64,000 nt of DNA from Gigantopelta aegis (GCF_016097555.1 NC_054699.1:5135673-5199672), one strand, 5' to 3'. Positions 22,141 to 34,689 are shown, counted from the first letter of the stretch. A program made the numbers and translations. Notes: a model not told the origin generated them from the sequence alone.

Positions 22141-22497
22141 AATTTCAGTGTTAAGTTGAGACACTATCTTTAAGGAATTACCTTGATATCATAGACATTG
22201 ATCTACTATTATCCGGCTCAATAAACCTACCAATTGAAGAAAACTATTTAATTGTTAAAACAGTACATACATATATAGCTGAAAGTAAGAGATTCGAGTT
22301 GAAATAACTTATTATTCTGATTTTTTCTGTTTAATAAATATTAATTAGGTTAAATACTTTATGCCATTAGACATTATGTTATTATGTTATTTATGTTTAT
22401 GAATATTCATTATTGTCTGATGTCCATCTTGTCGTGCAGTCATTTTGACATTTCTCTTATCAATAAAATATCTTAAAACAAGAGTATGTGATAAACA

Positions 22498-22885
22498 GAT
22501 TATTATTCTCGTGTGTTTTGATATCGAAATATCAAATATAGAATTAAAAAAATATAGTATATATGTAGCTATGAAATATATAGATCTACAGAAAAAATAA
22601 AAGTGATATTCAGTGAAACATTATATTTGTACTGTATTTTTGATAGTGTGAAAATATATAAATCATAGTTATATTTTTTGGTGAAAATATTAATGATTCA
22701 ATTATGTTTGTTGTAAATTATAACGTTTTACTTACTGAGGTCAGTGTCACTTCGTCGTGTTTAAGTTTGTTGATTACCAATGCATTTGATCGTATTTGAA
22801 AAATATAAAAATGTAATTTAAACAATTGATGCTAAAACACTGTTCATAATATATGATATTGATGACACCGAAACACACTATGCGA
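22498..22885. mobile_element. Degenerate palindromic MITE-like element
   Basis: TTATTCTCGTGTGTTTTGATATCG near 22503 is partly inverted by the sequence ending near 22885 (complement: CATAGTGTGTTTCGGTGTC). The same end motif (CTCGTGTGTTTCGGTATCG) occurs in the cleaner palindrome at 25934-26077, so the two are related. Confidence 0.45.
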
Positions 22886-22929
22886 GTTTGAAGGTTGGGG
22901 TTTATCTTAATGCTAATTATGCATTGTAG

Positions 22930-23846
22930 GTCATCGTTTTGTGGCACAAGAACTACGACTTGTTTTGCTTGGTATTTCTGGTACGGGGAAAAGTTCATCT
23001 GGAAATTCTATTATTGGAATGAAAGTCTTTAGGTCTGGTTCCGCTACATCAAAGTGTCAGAAAGGAACTGCCTCACGCTTTGGTCATGATATCGAGGTCG
23101 TCGATACTCCAGGTCTACTGAATACTGCCCTTTCGGAAGAAGAGGTCATGAAAGAGATTATGAAGAGCATTACCATGTCAGCTTCAGGTCCTCACGCATT
23201 CGTCATGGTTCTAAAAATCAAGAGATTTACTCCAGACGAGCAAGCTACAATCCAGTTATTCAGAGAACTGTTTGGAAAACAAATGATTCAATACCTGTTC
23301 CTGTTATTTACTGGTCTTGATGATCTTGAAGATGATAACAAGACTCTAGAAGATTTTGTACATTGTTCTACCGGGCCACTACAACAACTGATCCAAGAAT
23401 GTGACAGAAGATACACTGCAATAAATAACCGAGAAAGGAATGCCATGGAGAAAGAAAGGCAGGTTAAGAAGCTGATAGATATGATACTGTCTAATGTCAA
23501 GAGAAATGGTGGTCAATATTTTACAACAGAACGTTTGGCTGTGATAGGAGAGGAGGTTCGTAAACGTGGAGAGAAACTACGACAAGAGCAAGACAAGAGC
23601 AAGAGAAATCAAAGAATCCAGAAAGGTGTGTGTACAGGACAAGTGATGATAGACATGATCCAAACGTCGAGGGGTGAAACCGAAGAAACGGAGAAAACAC
23701 AAAATCGTCACAGAATCAACGCAGCAGACAACCAAAGAGAGAAAGTATTCACCAGAACAGCAAGAAACCAAGCTGGAGCAGAAGCCGAGACAGAAAGGAT
23801 TCCTGAGGAACAATCTTTCTGGAAAACATATTGCCAACTTCTTTAG
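22930..23846 (+). CDS. GIMAP/AIG1-family GTPase, copy 2 (main coding exon)
   Basis: Predicted GTPase of immunity-associated protein type; in animals these septin-like GTPases act on organelle and vesicle membranes and in lymphocyte or haemocyte survival. Acceptor TTGTAG precedes 22930, and GT completes the phase-1 codon of the micro-exon at 11058, giving MASGHRFVAQELRLVLLG and a 308-residue protein. Visible: G1 P-loop GISGTGKSSSGN (about residues 18-29), a Thr-containing switch region, G3 DTPG (62-65), the GIMAP conserved box GPHAFVMVLKIKRFTPDEQ (90-108) and the G4 region FTGLDDLED (about 138-146). A charged Lys/Arg/Glu-rich coiled-coil-like tail follows. No transmembrane helix is seen in this frame. 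The last ~60 codons may be out of frame: the +1 frame from about 23660 to 23889 reads another charged tail ending FFRKVFGETY. Poly(A) signals follow at 24025 and 24044. The family call is firm; the C-terminus is not. Confidence 0.85.
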
Positions 23847-24024
23847 AAAGGTATTTGGAGAAACGTACAATCATAGCGCTTATCATTGAATTCGTTGCAA
23901 AAGTATTTAAATGCTAAATCTCCTGACATTACAGCAGCATTGCCAAATTGTCTAAGAATATCCAAAATACCACATCCTTGATCGTGTTTTTTAAAGATAG
24001 TGATACTACTTTTCACTATAGGCA

Positions 24025-24049
24025 AATAAATCAAATCAAATTAAATAAA
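24025..24049 (+). terminator. Candidate poly(A) signals of GIMAP copy 2
   Basis: AATAAA at 24025-24030 and again at 24044-24049, about 180-200 bases after the stop at 23846. In AT-rich DNA the motif is common, so this is positional evidence only. Confidence 0.4.
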
Positions 24050-24863
24050 ACATATCAGTGCCTGACTATGAGATTAGAGAAATAAAAATGTTAATATATT
24101 TTAACACTACTGAAACTGACTTGGATAAATATACTTTCGATCAGACCACACAGACAGAGATATATATTTGTTTTTGGTGGGTGTGGGTTTTTGTTTTGTG
24201 TTTTGTTATTTTTGTTTTGTTTTGTTTTGTTGGGGTTTCTTTTAGCTTTTTCATGTACCACTTTTACTAATAGTACCAACATGATTATATGTTTTAAGTA
24301 TCCTTGGTATGTGTTATCCTGTATGTTGGAAAGAACACATTAAATATCATTTGCTGCTTTAAGATTGTATGTCAGAATGAGCAAATGTATGACATCCAAT
24401 AAATAGCCAGTGATTATTAAATTAATATATTATATGTTTTCATTACAAAAAAACTGTAACTTTCTCGTATACAGGAAAGCACATACCACTGTTTTATTTA
24501 TTATATACAGCAGCGGTGAGGCATTTATTGGGCAGAAACCTATTATTGAGTGTCCCTTAATTATTGGACACAAGTATTACAGTCTATATCACAAAATACC
24601 AAATGACGGACACGAACGTGTAGTGGTTGTAGTATAGATTCAAGCACAAAATAGTGTCTGTAAAGTTACAAACTTGTGTTCCTGTAAATATAAGTTCAGA
24701 AAGACGATAAATGTCCATTATGTAAACCTGTCCCAGAAACGCCCATTCATCTATTTTGGTCTGTTCAGGCATACAGACATTTTGGCAGTCTAGAATGATT
24801 TAGTTTAAAAATGAGTATCTTCATCTTACAGGTACAGTTTTTTTGTGGGTTTTTTGTGTGTGT
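24050..24863. other. Intergenic, low complexity
   Basis: Contains a (GTTTT)n run at about 24180-24235 and otherwise AT-rich sequence with no recognised exon. Confidence 0.5.
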
Positions 24864-25166
24864 GTTGAACAATACGACTATAGCACATTGGTTTACTGAC
24901 TATCGGCTGTTGGGTTTCAAACATTTGGTAATTTTGACACATTGATTTAGAGAGGAATCCTGTTACCTTCCCGCAGTAGTAGCAAGTGATATTGTATATG
25001 CACCATCCTGCAGACAGGATAGTACATACTTCGGCCTTTCATATATCAGTCGAGATGCATTGGCAGGAACGAAAAATAGCCCAATGTGTGACTCTCCACT
25101 GACGGGAATTTATTCCAGATCGACCGCGCCTCAAGCCAGTGCTTCACCACTGGACTACATACACCC
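24864..25166 (-). mobile_element. SINE family A, full-length but diverged
   Basis: Minus-strand copy. The 3' tail block (complement of TAGCACATTGGTTTACTGAC) is followed by GAGAGGAATCC, the GCAGACAGGATAGTACATAC block and a degenerate tRNA head ending near CACTGGACTACATACACCCC. Confidence 0.85.
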
Positions 25167-25435
25167 CTTACAGTTACAGATACTATAATATAATTAATAA
25201 TCTTGTCTTTATAGTAAATTGCGAAAAATGCATTTAGGCCTATGAACTACTATTATTATCTTTTTATGCTTGAAATGTGACATTGTACTTTACACTTTTC
25301 TACTCATTTAAGACTACTGTTATATTTACTACAGATGCTGAACATAATAATAAAATGAACCTGTTTCTCTCAACGACGTCAGAATGACGTGAAGTCATTT
25401 TATGTAATTACATTACTGAACTGTTGGTAGTGGTG

Positions 25436-25437
<2 letters not shown>

Positions 25438-25493
<56 letters not shown>
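25438..25493. repeat. (TA)n microsatellite
   Basis: About 28 TA units immediately left of the foldback element; a TATATATATA run lies at its right edge too. Confidence 0.97.
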
Positions 25494-25495
<2 letters not shown>

Positions 25496-25933
25496 TACAT
25501 TTTCAGTGCAATCAAAATACGTGATGGGGTTTTTTTCAGATCACATACTTTAAAAATTTGATAACTTTTCAAATTAGATGTAAATAAATCGAGGTTACAG
25601 CACGTTTATTGACATTTAAGCAAACGTACTTGGGTGACACTCCATAATTGACGTATGCATTCATAGTCATCAAATAAGAACATTTCAATAGCAATTTTAC
25701 ACTGAAAGCTGTCCAGCGTTCAGAAAACAAAAAACGTTAAGCTCTAGTTTATTTTGATGTAAGGACATCTAAAATGACGTCATTCGAGTTTGACGTCATT
25801 TCCATTCAAAAATACATTGCGCCACATATTCTTACGTCATTTGAATATCTAGTAATGGTGGACTGGAATTAAAGTTGCGTGTACAGTTTACAAAATCACG
25901 TTGTATTAAGCTTGAGATTGTATGATAAATATA

Positions 25934-26074
25934 TTATTACCCTCGTGTGTTTCGGTATCGTCAATATCATATATTAAGAATAAAAATAACGTATTATGCT
26001 CGTCAGAGGCTCGCATAATATAATTTGTATTCCTAATATATGATATTGACATACCAAAAAACACTCTGGTAATT

Positions 26075-26077
<3 letters not shown>
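25934..26077. mobile_element. Palindromic MITE nested in the foldback element
   Basis: TTACCCTCGTGTGTTTCGGT and following bases at the left are inverted at the right (complement of ATACCAAAAAACACTCTGGT). Both arms continue through CAATATCATATATTA, giving a ~140-bp near-perfect hairpin with a short loop around CGTCAGAGGCTCG. Confidence 0.8.
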
Positions 26078-26198
<121 letters not shown>

Positions 26199-26425
26199 CT
26201 GAACGCTGGACAGCGTTCAGTGTAAAATTGCTATTGAGTTGTTTTTATTTGATGACTGAATGTATACATCAATTATGGAGTGTCACCTTAGTGTTTTTTC
26301 TTAAATGTCATTAAACCTAGTGCCGTGACCTCGATTAATTTACATCTAATTTGCAAATTTATCAAATTCTGAAAAATATCACATACTTTGATTGCACTGA
26401 AAACGTAAGATATTATATATATATA

Positions 26426-27318
26426 GTTTTAATATAGAAAAAAAAGGCTTCATTATTTGGAAAATCCTTGTTTTTATTATTCCCTTAGTATTGCTTATAA
26501 CTCATATGCGATATTATTTATTTATTGTCATTGATTTATCCAGGATTTTTCACCAGGGTCCCCTGGCTGATGGGATTGGGGAAATTAGCGCGAGTAAATC
26601 ATACTTGCAGGCTTTCTGTCAGAAAATAATTTGGTATACGTAATAAAAACAAAACAAATAATAAGTGCCCCAACTAGTTAGTTATACGTCTGAATTTTGT
26701 TTTTAAATTGGAAAGTCCATTCATATACTTTGACACATTTTATACATCTATCTAAAAAAAAACCTCAAACCCACTAATCATTAATAACCAAGATTTTTGG
26801 GTACGCAGTTTTACCATTCGTACTCTTTGGCGGAAAGCCTGAGTTGGGATCATTTTACAGGCCACTGAATGCTGCAGTCCACCACTGTTAAATTAATTTA
26901 TTACAAAAGATATATTTAAATATATATATTGGGAATGTTTAGTATATTAACTGGAAACTTTTATTGCCACTTTCTTTCGGGAAGGGACCGATGTTCAGAT
27001 ACACAGGATGCCTGGATAAATCCCCGATTTTATCTATTTGTCTTGATTTATTTGATTATTAAAATAACAAACGTATAACCTATATACCATTCATAAGTTG
27101 TTTTAAAAATACTGTTTTCCTTTTTTCTTAACGTTTCTTGTTTATTTCTGTTGATCACCATGTTATCGTATAAATCCCGCTTTATTATCCACCAAAATAT
27201 TCCTAACAATATTTACTTAAAGTAAGTCTATCATCTAATGAAGTATTTGTGTGATTTTTATACTAATAAAATACTGTTTTCGTATAGTTTTACCGATTAT
27301 TGTTATCTGTAAACATCA
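26426..27318. other. Intergenic, nothing recognised
   Basis: AT-rich DNA without an exon, RNA gene or SINE that can be recognised. An oligo-A run and a short TATATATT stretch are the only simple features. Confidence 0.5.
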
Positions 27319-27323
27319 TGTGT

Positions 27324-27354
<31 letters not shown>

Positions 27355-27430
27355 CGTGCGTGTGTGTGACATGTGCGTGTGACATGTGCGTGTGTCTGAC
27401 ATGTGCGTGTGTGTATGTTATGTGTGTACG
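27319..27430. repeat. (TG)n-rich microsatellite
   Basis: TG units followed by four GACATGTGCGTG-type variants. Produces a spurious Cys/Val reading frame. Confidence 0.95.
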
Positions 27431-27469
27431 TGTCCCTTTTAAAACGCTGCACCTCCTCCCTGACACATC

Positions 27470-27633
27470 CTGTATCCGCCCATGCTATCTCTAGAGTAAA
27501 TTGTAATATGGCAACTCACGTTGTGGACACGAGAGTCTGCCGGGTAAACTTCTGTATCCGTCCATGCTATAACTAGAGTAAATTGTAATATGGCAACTCA
27601 CGTTGCGGACACGAGAGTCTGGCGGGTAAACTT
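27470..27633 (+). repeat. 82-bp tandem duplication
   Basis: CTGTATCCGCCCATGCTAT (27470) and CTGTATCCGTCCATGCTAT (27552) start two copies that differ at about six positions. Confidence 0.95.
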
Positions 27634-27634
27634 C

Positions 27635-27925
27635 AAGTTTGTTTTGGTCAACAACACCGCTAGAGCCCATTGATTTATTAATTATCGGCTATCGGATGTC
27701 CATCATTTGGTAATTTTGACAGAGAGAAAACCGTCTACATTTGTTTTCATTAGTAGCAAGATATCTTTTATATGCACCATCCCACAGACAGGATAGCACA
27801 TACCACGGCCTATGATATACTAGTCTTGGTGCCCTGGCTGGAACAAGGAATAGCCCAATGGGCCCACCGACGGGGATCGATCCCAGACGACCGCGCATCA
27901 AGGTACTGGGCTACGTCCCGCCCCC
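27635..27925 (-). mobile_element. SINE family A, near full-length
   Basis: Minus-strand copy with a good head. The complement of GGGGATCGATCCCAGACGACC carries the B box GGGATCGATCC, and the A-box region TAGCCCAGTACC is close to consensus. The tail block begins AAGTTTGTTTTGG. Confidence 0.92.
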
Positions 27926-27989
27926 AATCATTGATAAGGGCTCGAAACAGGAAGTAAAACATGACCTGCTGGTTGTTGGTTTAATCGCA

Positions 27990-28078
27990 CGCCCTAAGAA
28001 ATAAGGCCTGCTAAGAAAACATATGGCCTGCTAAGAAACAAATATGGCCTGCTAAGAAACAAATATGGCCTGCGCAGT
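27990..28078 (+). repeat. ~21-bp tandem repeat, 4 copies
   Basis: GGCCTGCTAAGAAACAAATAT-type units, with small length changes, repeat four times. No link to a gene is seen. Confidence 0.85.
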
Positions 28079-28474
28079 GTATGGAACAGTGTGTCATGTC
28101 AAGATGTATGTTAGAGCTTATAAAATTAAAATACAACAGAACCACGAGCTCAGCCTCAGCTAAATAGAAGATGTGATGATCGTACATTCATCTCTCTTGC
28201 AAAATGTCCTGCAATGTTTTTAGTAATTTTAGCAGGCGAATTTTTATTTCCCCTACTTTGTATAAAAATGTACTGCTTTTCGCAGGCTGCTATTTCGAGC
28301 CTTGTTAACAATTGTTGACGCTGAAAAGAAACAAGAAACTTGCTAACCCCTCTCAGACTACTACCGAATAGCAGCGAGGAACTGCAGCCTACGGTTCGAT
28401 TGGATATGTGTCGTCAGATACATGAGTAGTATTAGGGCATGCCTGGTACCATGACCTAATTTTCCGTGATCACG

Positions 28475-28617
28475 TGACCTTGGTAGGAGAGAATGGCCAT
28501 GGTGTAGGTGTGCGACCATGGTAGGAGACAATGGTCTTGATACAGGTCTGTGACCTTGGTAGGAGACAATGGCCTTGGTGCCGGTGTGTGAACTTGATAG
28601 GAGACAATGACCTGGGA
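28475..28617 (+). repeat. 38-bp tandem repeat, 4 copies
   Basis: The word GGTAGGAGA(C/G)AATGG or its variant begins at 28482, 28520, 28558 and 28596, a constant 38-base spacing. Confidence 0.93.
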
Positions 28618-29420
28618 AAGGCATTGGTCTACTTGGACTGGTCCCGACGTCCTAGGACTGACTTTGGGACGCCTCCTCGGGCATAAAAAGGGTGCTTTTT
28701 TCTCCATTGTATAACGTCTATTGTGTTTTTGTTTTTGTATTCACAGTGGACATACACGTGGATGCTTTTTCACAGTATCTTTGTTTTTTTATTCTAGTTG
28801 ACTTGATACCAAAAATAATCAATAGCCATAAAACCATTTCTCGTCCAAAAATAAGTAGCAGAAACGCTACAGATGTTTGCAGACGGCCACCTTTTTGTGT
28901 GGGTTTGTGTGGGTTATACTTGTTGTATCTATAAAAAAATGTCCTTCACTGGTGAATTTGAAAGGGTAGTCTGGCAACCTCGAGCCGTACCATTATGTTT
29001 CATACTGTGCCGAGCCTGGTGATCATATGCAAATTATGAAAAGAACATAATCTGGTATGGTTTGGTTTTAAGTGAGATTTTAATGACGCCAGACAAAATA
29101 TGTATGTAGTGGTTTTCATTCATTTGTATTTCTTTGTCACATAGTCGACGTTTTCTCTGTGCTCGCCGTTGAGCTATTCATTCATTCATTTAATAATAGA
29201 GGAGTACAAAGAATGAACGATCAATAGCGTTCTATTCAATCTGTAAACCTTTATTGATAACCATATTACAGCTGTCCGACCACATCCAAAAGCATGTTAT
29301 TAAGACCACACTGTATTTATGAAAACACTTAGCCACCAGGTGAACAGTGGTAATAAAACTGCAAAAGAAACACTGACGCGTGCCCAATAAATCCTTTATG
29401 GTATGCACACTGACCGTCAA

Positions 29421-29684
29421 GGTTTGCTTTTTTTTAGCGACATCACTAGAGCACATTGGTTTATTAATCGTCGGCTATTGTATGACAAACATAATTTTGA
29501 CAGTTTTAGAAAGGAAACCTAAATTTTCCATGAATAGCAAAGGAACTTTTATATACAGAATCTCATAGACAAGATAACACATGTCAGCATAACATGTCTT
29601 GTATATACACAATCTTATAGAGAGGATAACACATACCATGGCCTTTGATATACCAGTCGTGGCGCACTGGCTGGATATAGCCCA
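29421..29684 (-). mobile_element. SINE family A, head lost at satellite junction
   Basis: Minus-strand copy with an internal duplication of the ATAACACAT...CTTATA block. It stops at CTGGATATAGCCCAC, exactly where the 110-bp satellite begins, so the array edge cuts the tRNA head. Confidence 0.85.
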
Positions 29685-29685
29685 C

Positions 29686-32600
29686 TAACGTTTATATTAG
29701 TCACTAAGTATGTTCCTAATAGAGGCTATAATATAAATAGAGCTTGTGGTGCGGGTGCTGGTTTCTGATACGGGAGTCGCGTTTCTCCTTGTAACGTTTA
29801 TGTTAGTCACTAACTAAGTATGTTTCTAATAGAGGCTATAATATATATGGAGCTTGTGGTGCGGGTGCTGGTTTCTGATAGGGGAGTCGCGTTTCTCCTT
29901 GTAACGTTGATACTAGTCACTAACTAAGTATGTTTCTAATAGAGGCTATAATATATATCTAGAGCTTGTGGTGCGGGTGCTGGTTTCTGATAGGGGAGTC
30001 GCGTTTCTCCTTGTAACGTTTATACTAGTCACTAACTAAGTATGTTTCTAATAGAGGCTATAATATATATGGAGCTTGTGGTGCGGGTGCTGGTTTCTGA
30101 TAGGGAAGTCGCGTTTCTCCTTGTAACGTTTATATTAGTCACTAACTAAGTATGTTTCTAATAGAGGCTATAATATATATGGAGCTTGTGGTGCGGGTGA
30201 GGGTTTCTGATAGGGGAGTCGCGTTTCTCCTTGTAACGTTTATACTATTCACTAACTAAGTATGTTTCTAATAGAGGCTATAATATATATGGAGCTTGTG
30301 GTGCGGGTGAGGGTTTCTGATAGGGGAGTCGCGTTTCTCCTTGTAACGTTTATATTAGTCACTAACTAAGTATGTTTCTAATAGAGGCTATAATATATAT
30401 GGAGCTTGTGGTGCGGGTGAGGGTTTCTGATAGGGGAGTCGCGTTTCTCCTTGTAACGTTTATACTAGTCACTAAGTATGTTTTTAATAGAGGCTATACT
30501 ATATATGGAGCTTGTGGTGCGGGTGCTGGTTTCTGATAGGGAAGTCGCGTTTCTCCTTGTAACGTTTATATTAGTCACTAACTAAGTATGTTTCTAATAG
30601 AGGCTATAATATATATGGAGCTTGTGGTGCGGGTGAGGGTTTCTGATAGGGGAGTCGCGTTTCTCCTTGTAACGTTTATACTAGTCACTAACTAAGTATG
30701 TTTCTAATAGAGGCTATAATATATCTAGAGCTTGTGGTGCGGGTGCTGGTTTCTGATACGGGAGTCGCGTTTCTCCTTGTAACGTTTATATTAGTCACTA
30801 ACTAAGTATGTTTCTAATAGAGGCTATAATATATATGGAGCTTGTGGTGCGGGTGAGGGTTTCTGATAGGGGAGTCGCGTTTCTCCTTGTAACGTTGATA
30901 CTAGTCACTAACTAAGTATGTTTCTAATAGAGGCTATAATATATCTAGAGCTTGTGGTGCGGGTGCTGGTTTCTGATAGGGGAGTCGCGTTTCTCCTTGT
31001 AACGTTTATATTAGTCACTAACTAAGTATGTTTCTAATAGAGGCTATAATATATATGGAGCTTGTGGTGCGGGTGAGGGTTTCTGATAGGGGAGTCGCGT
31101 TTCTCCTTGTAACGTTTATACTAGTCACTAAGTATGTTTTTAATAGAGGCTATACTATATATGGAGCTTGTGGTGCGGGTGCTGGTTTCTGATAGGGAAG
31201 TCGCGTTTCTCCTTGTAACGTTTATATTAGTCACTAACTAAGTATGTTTCTAATAGAGGCTATAATATATATGGAGCTTGTGGTGCGGGTGAGGGTTTCT
31301 GATAGGGGAGTCGCGTTTCTCCTTGTAACGTTTATACTAGTCACTAACTAAGTATGTTTCTAATAGAGGCTATAATATATCTAGAGCTTGTGGTGCGGGT
31401 GCTGGTTTCTGATACGGGAGTCGCGTTTCTCCTTGTAACGTTTATATTAGTCACTAACTAAGTATGTTTCTAATAGAGGCTATAATATATATGGAGCTTG
31501 TGGTGCGGGTGAGGGTTTCTGATAGGGGAGTCGCGTTTCTCCTTGTAACGTTGATACTAGTCACTAACTAAGTATGTTTCTAATAGAGGCTATAATATAT
31601 CTAGAGCTTGTGGTGCGGGTGCTGGTTTCTGATAGGGGAGTCGCGTTTCTCCTTGTAACGTTTATACTAGTCACTAACTAAGTATGTTTCTAATAGAGGC
31701 TATAATATATATGGAGCTTGTGGTGCGGGTGCTGGTTTCTGATAGGGAAGTCGCGTTTCTCCTTGTAACGTTTATATTAGTCACTAACTAAGTATGTTTC
31801 TAATAGAGGCTATAATATATATGGAGCTTGTGGTGCGGGTGAGGGTTTCTGATAGGGGAGTCGCGTTTCTCCTTGTAACGTTTATACTAGTCACTAACTA
31901 AGTATGTTTCTAATAGAGGCTATAATATATCTAGAGCTTGTGGTGCGGGTGCTGGTTTCTGATAGGGGAGTCGCGTTTCTCCTTGTAACGTTTATACTAG
32001 TCACTAACTAAGTATGTTTCTAATAGAGGCTATAATATATATGGAGCTTGTGGTGCGGGTGCTGGTTTCTGATAGGGAAGTCGCGTTTCTCCTTGTAACG
32101 TTTATATTAGTCACTAACTAAGTATGTTTCTAATAGAGGCTATAATATATATGGAGCTTGTGGTGCGGGTGAGGGTTTCTGATAGGGGAGTCGCGTTTCT
32201 CCTTGTAACGTTTATACTAGTCACTAACTAAGTATGTTTCTAATAGAGGCTATAATATATATGGAGCTTGTGGTGCGGGTGCTCGTTTCTGATAGGGAAG
32301 TCGCGTTTCTCCTTGTAACGTTTATATTAGTCACTAACTAAGTATGTTTCTAATAGAGGCTATAATATATATGGAGCTTGTGGTGCGGGTGAGGGTTTCT
32401 GATAGGGGAGTCGCGTTTCTCCTTGTAACGTTTATACTAGTCACTAACTAAGTATGTTTCTAATAGAGGCTATAATATATATGGAGCTTGTGGTGCGGGT
32501 GCTGGTTTCTGATAGGGGAGTCGCGTTTCTCCTTGTAACGTTTATACCAGTCACTAACTAAGTATGTTTCTAATAGAGGCTATTATATATATGGAGCTTG

Positions 32601-33022
32601 TGGTGCGGGTGAAGGTTTCTGATAGGGGAGTCGCGTTTCTCCTTGTAACGTTTATACTAGTCACTAACTAAGTATGTTTCTAATAGAGGCTATAATATAT
32701 ATGGAGCTTGTGGTGCGGGTACTGGTTTCTGATAGGGGAGTCGCGTTTCTCCTTGTAACGTTTATATTAGTCACTAAGTATGTTTCTAATAGAGGCTATA
32801 ATATATATGGAGCTTGTGGTGCGGGTACTGGTTTCTGATAGGGGAGTCGCATTTCTCCTTGTAACGTTTATACTAGTCACTAACTAAGTATGTTTCTAAT
32901 AGAGGCTATAATATATATGGAGCTTGTGGTGCGGGTACTGGTTTCTGATAGGGGAGTCGCGTTTCTCCTTGTAACGTTTCTAATAGAGGCTATAATATAT
33001 ATGGAGCTTGTGGTGCAGGTGC
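29686..33022 (+). repeat. 110-bp satellite array, ~30 copies with higher-order structure
   Basis: The unit contains GAGGCTATAATATATATGG and GGTGCGGGTGCTGGTTTCTG. About 30 full copies of ~110 bp (106 where CTAACTAAG is shortened to CTAAG) run head to tail, ending in a truncated copy near 33022. Copies fall into types by GCTGGTTT, GAGGGTTT or ACTGGTTT, TATGGAG or TCTAGAG, and TTTATATTAG, TTTATACTAG or TTGATACTAG. The order of types at 30455-31110 repeats at 31111 onward with a 656-base period, so six-unit higher-order repeats exist. No unique spacers separate the units. Confidence 0.97.
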
Positions 33023-33410
33023 AGAACAAAGTCTTATAAACATATGCTTATTTTTAAAATCTTTATACCCGATAAGAGTAGATAAACCCAACAAATTCAA
33101 ATTAGGAAGTCACCATCACCATGCCAGCCATATATGGCCATTTACACAAAGATACTGGCACTCATTTCAAAATTTTAATTTCTGTCAACTGTTTCTTTAA
33201 TAAATCAACCTATTTATCAAACTAAAAAACTCCCGTGATATATGAACTACTGACTAATGAACACCAAAAGAAATGCAAATCAGGGTTATGGTTAGTTTGT
33301 AATTAGTGTAGGTTTACTTGATTATAAACACGCAATTTTGTGAAATTACAATTGGTATATGAACCCGTAATTCTCGTAACTTTCAATGTGTTGATCCCTG
33401 TTTAAGAAAA
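33023..33410. other. Intergenic, nothing recognised
   Basis: AT-rich sequence after the satellite, without an exon or repeat that can be recognised. Confidence 0.5.
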
Positions 33411-33422
33411 CTAAATTTAATG

Positions 33423-33745
33423 GAAGTTTAAGAAAATTGTTTTTTTGTTTAACGATACCACTAGAGCACATTGATTTATTAATCATCAGCTACTGGATGT
33501 CAAACATTTGGTAATTTAGAAATATAGTCTTAAGATTGGAAACCCGCTACATTTTTCCATTAGTAGCAAGCAATCTTTTCATATGCACCATCCCACAGAC
33601 AGGATAGCACATACCATGACCGTTGATATACCAGTCGTGGTGCACTGGCTGCAACAAGAAATAGCACAATGAACTCACTGACCAGGATCGATCCCAGACT
33701 GACCACGCATCAAGCAGGTGCTTTACCACTGGGCTACATCCTACC
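33423..33745 (-). mobile_element. SINE family A with 12-bp target duplication
   Basis: Minus-strand, full-length. Flanked by the perfect repeat CTAAATTTAATG (33411-33422 and 33746-33757), showing that the unit is a discrete retroposed insert. The head keeps GGATCGATCCC and the A-box region TAGCCCAGTGG. Confidence 0.95.
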
Positions 33746-34044
33746 CTAAATTTAATGTTACAGATTAAAATTATGTGTGTGTTTCTGTTGGTGTTCAAAG
33801 TATATTTCTTGTGACTATAGTAATAGACTTAGCAAAAAATGTACAAACGTTTCAACCACAGCACTCAAGCTACCACTACTTTTAATCAAGATCCCTAATG
33901 TTGTTGAAAACAAATGGTCTGAGATACATCAGTTCTTCTGCAAAAATGTTAAAGAAGACCAAGTCAACTGCTAGTCAAATTAAATTATGAATCTTAATTT
34001 AGTTGTCTAACAAATAAATGAAAATAATGGTGATATTTTGTTTA

Positions 34045-34295
34045 TAGATTTTGTTTTGCTTAACGACACCACTAGAGCACATTGCTTTATTAATTATTGG
34101 CTACTGGATGTCAAACATAAGGTCATTTTGATGCAGTCATAGAGAGGAATCCCGCTACATGTTTTCCTATTAGTAGCAAGGGATCTTTTATATTCACCAT
34201 CCCACAGACAGGATAGCACATACCATGACCTTTGATATACCAGTCGTGGTGCCCTGGCTGGAACGATAAAAAACACAATGGGCCCACCGACAGGT
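34045..34295 (-). mobile_element. SINE family A, tRNA head missing
   Basis: Minus-strand copy from the TTTTGCTTAACGACACC tail to GGGCCCACCGACAGG, where it stops before the B-box region. Confidence 0.9.
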
Positions 34296-34689
34296 TAAAT
34301 GTTTTTAAAAATCATAAAATTCTTAAAACGATCAAAGCAGGTTTTTTGGTTTCAAATTATGTAGCTACCGCCACCCCCAACATAAACAAAACAGAAACCT
34401 CCAAACAACACTAAAATGTACATTTAAAAAAATATGAAATACTCTCATTTTTCTAAAAGAATGAACATAACTCGTTTTGTTTACTGGTTCTCAGTATTTT
34501 AATTTTAATTAGAAAGAGCTTTAGTGAAAATGTCATTTATCTCAATTCAGATAGTTTGAGATGGGTGATTGTAAGAGTTTATAGAACAAACTTATTACAT
34601 GACAACAAGTCAATTTGCTTTCGAAATAAATTGAAAATAACCTACAATGTACTGTACGGTAATATACATGCATGTAGATGATGGCCACC

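Noticed and set aside
28361..28707. Two overlapping 83-87-codon minus-strand frames
   Set aside because: They follow the 38-bp tandem repeat and have no recognisable domain.
29686..33022. CRISPR-like regularly spaced repeats
   Set aside because: Units are contiguous without unique spacers and the DNA is eukaryotic; this is a satellite.
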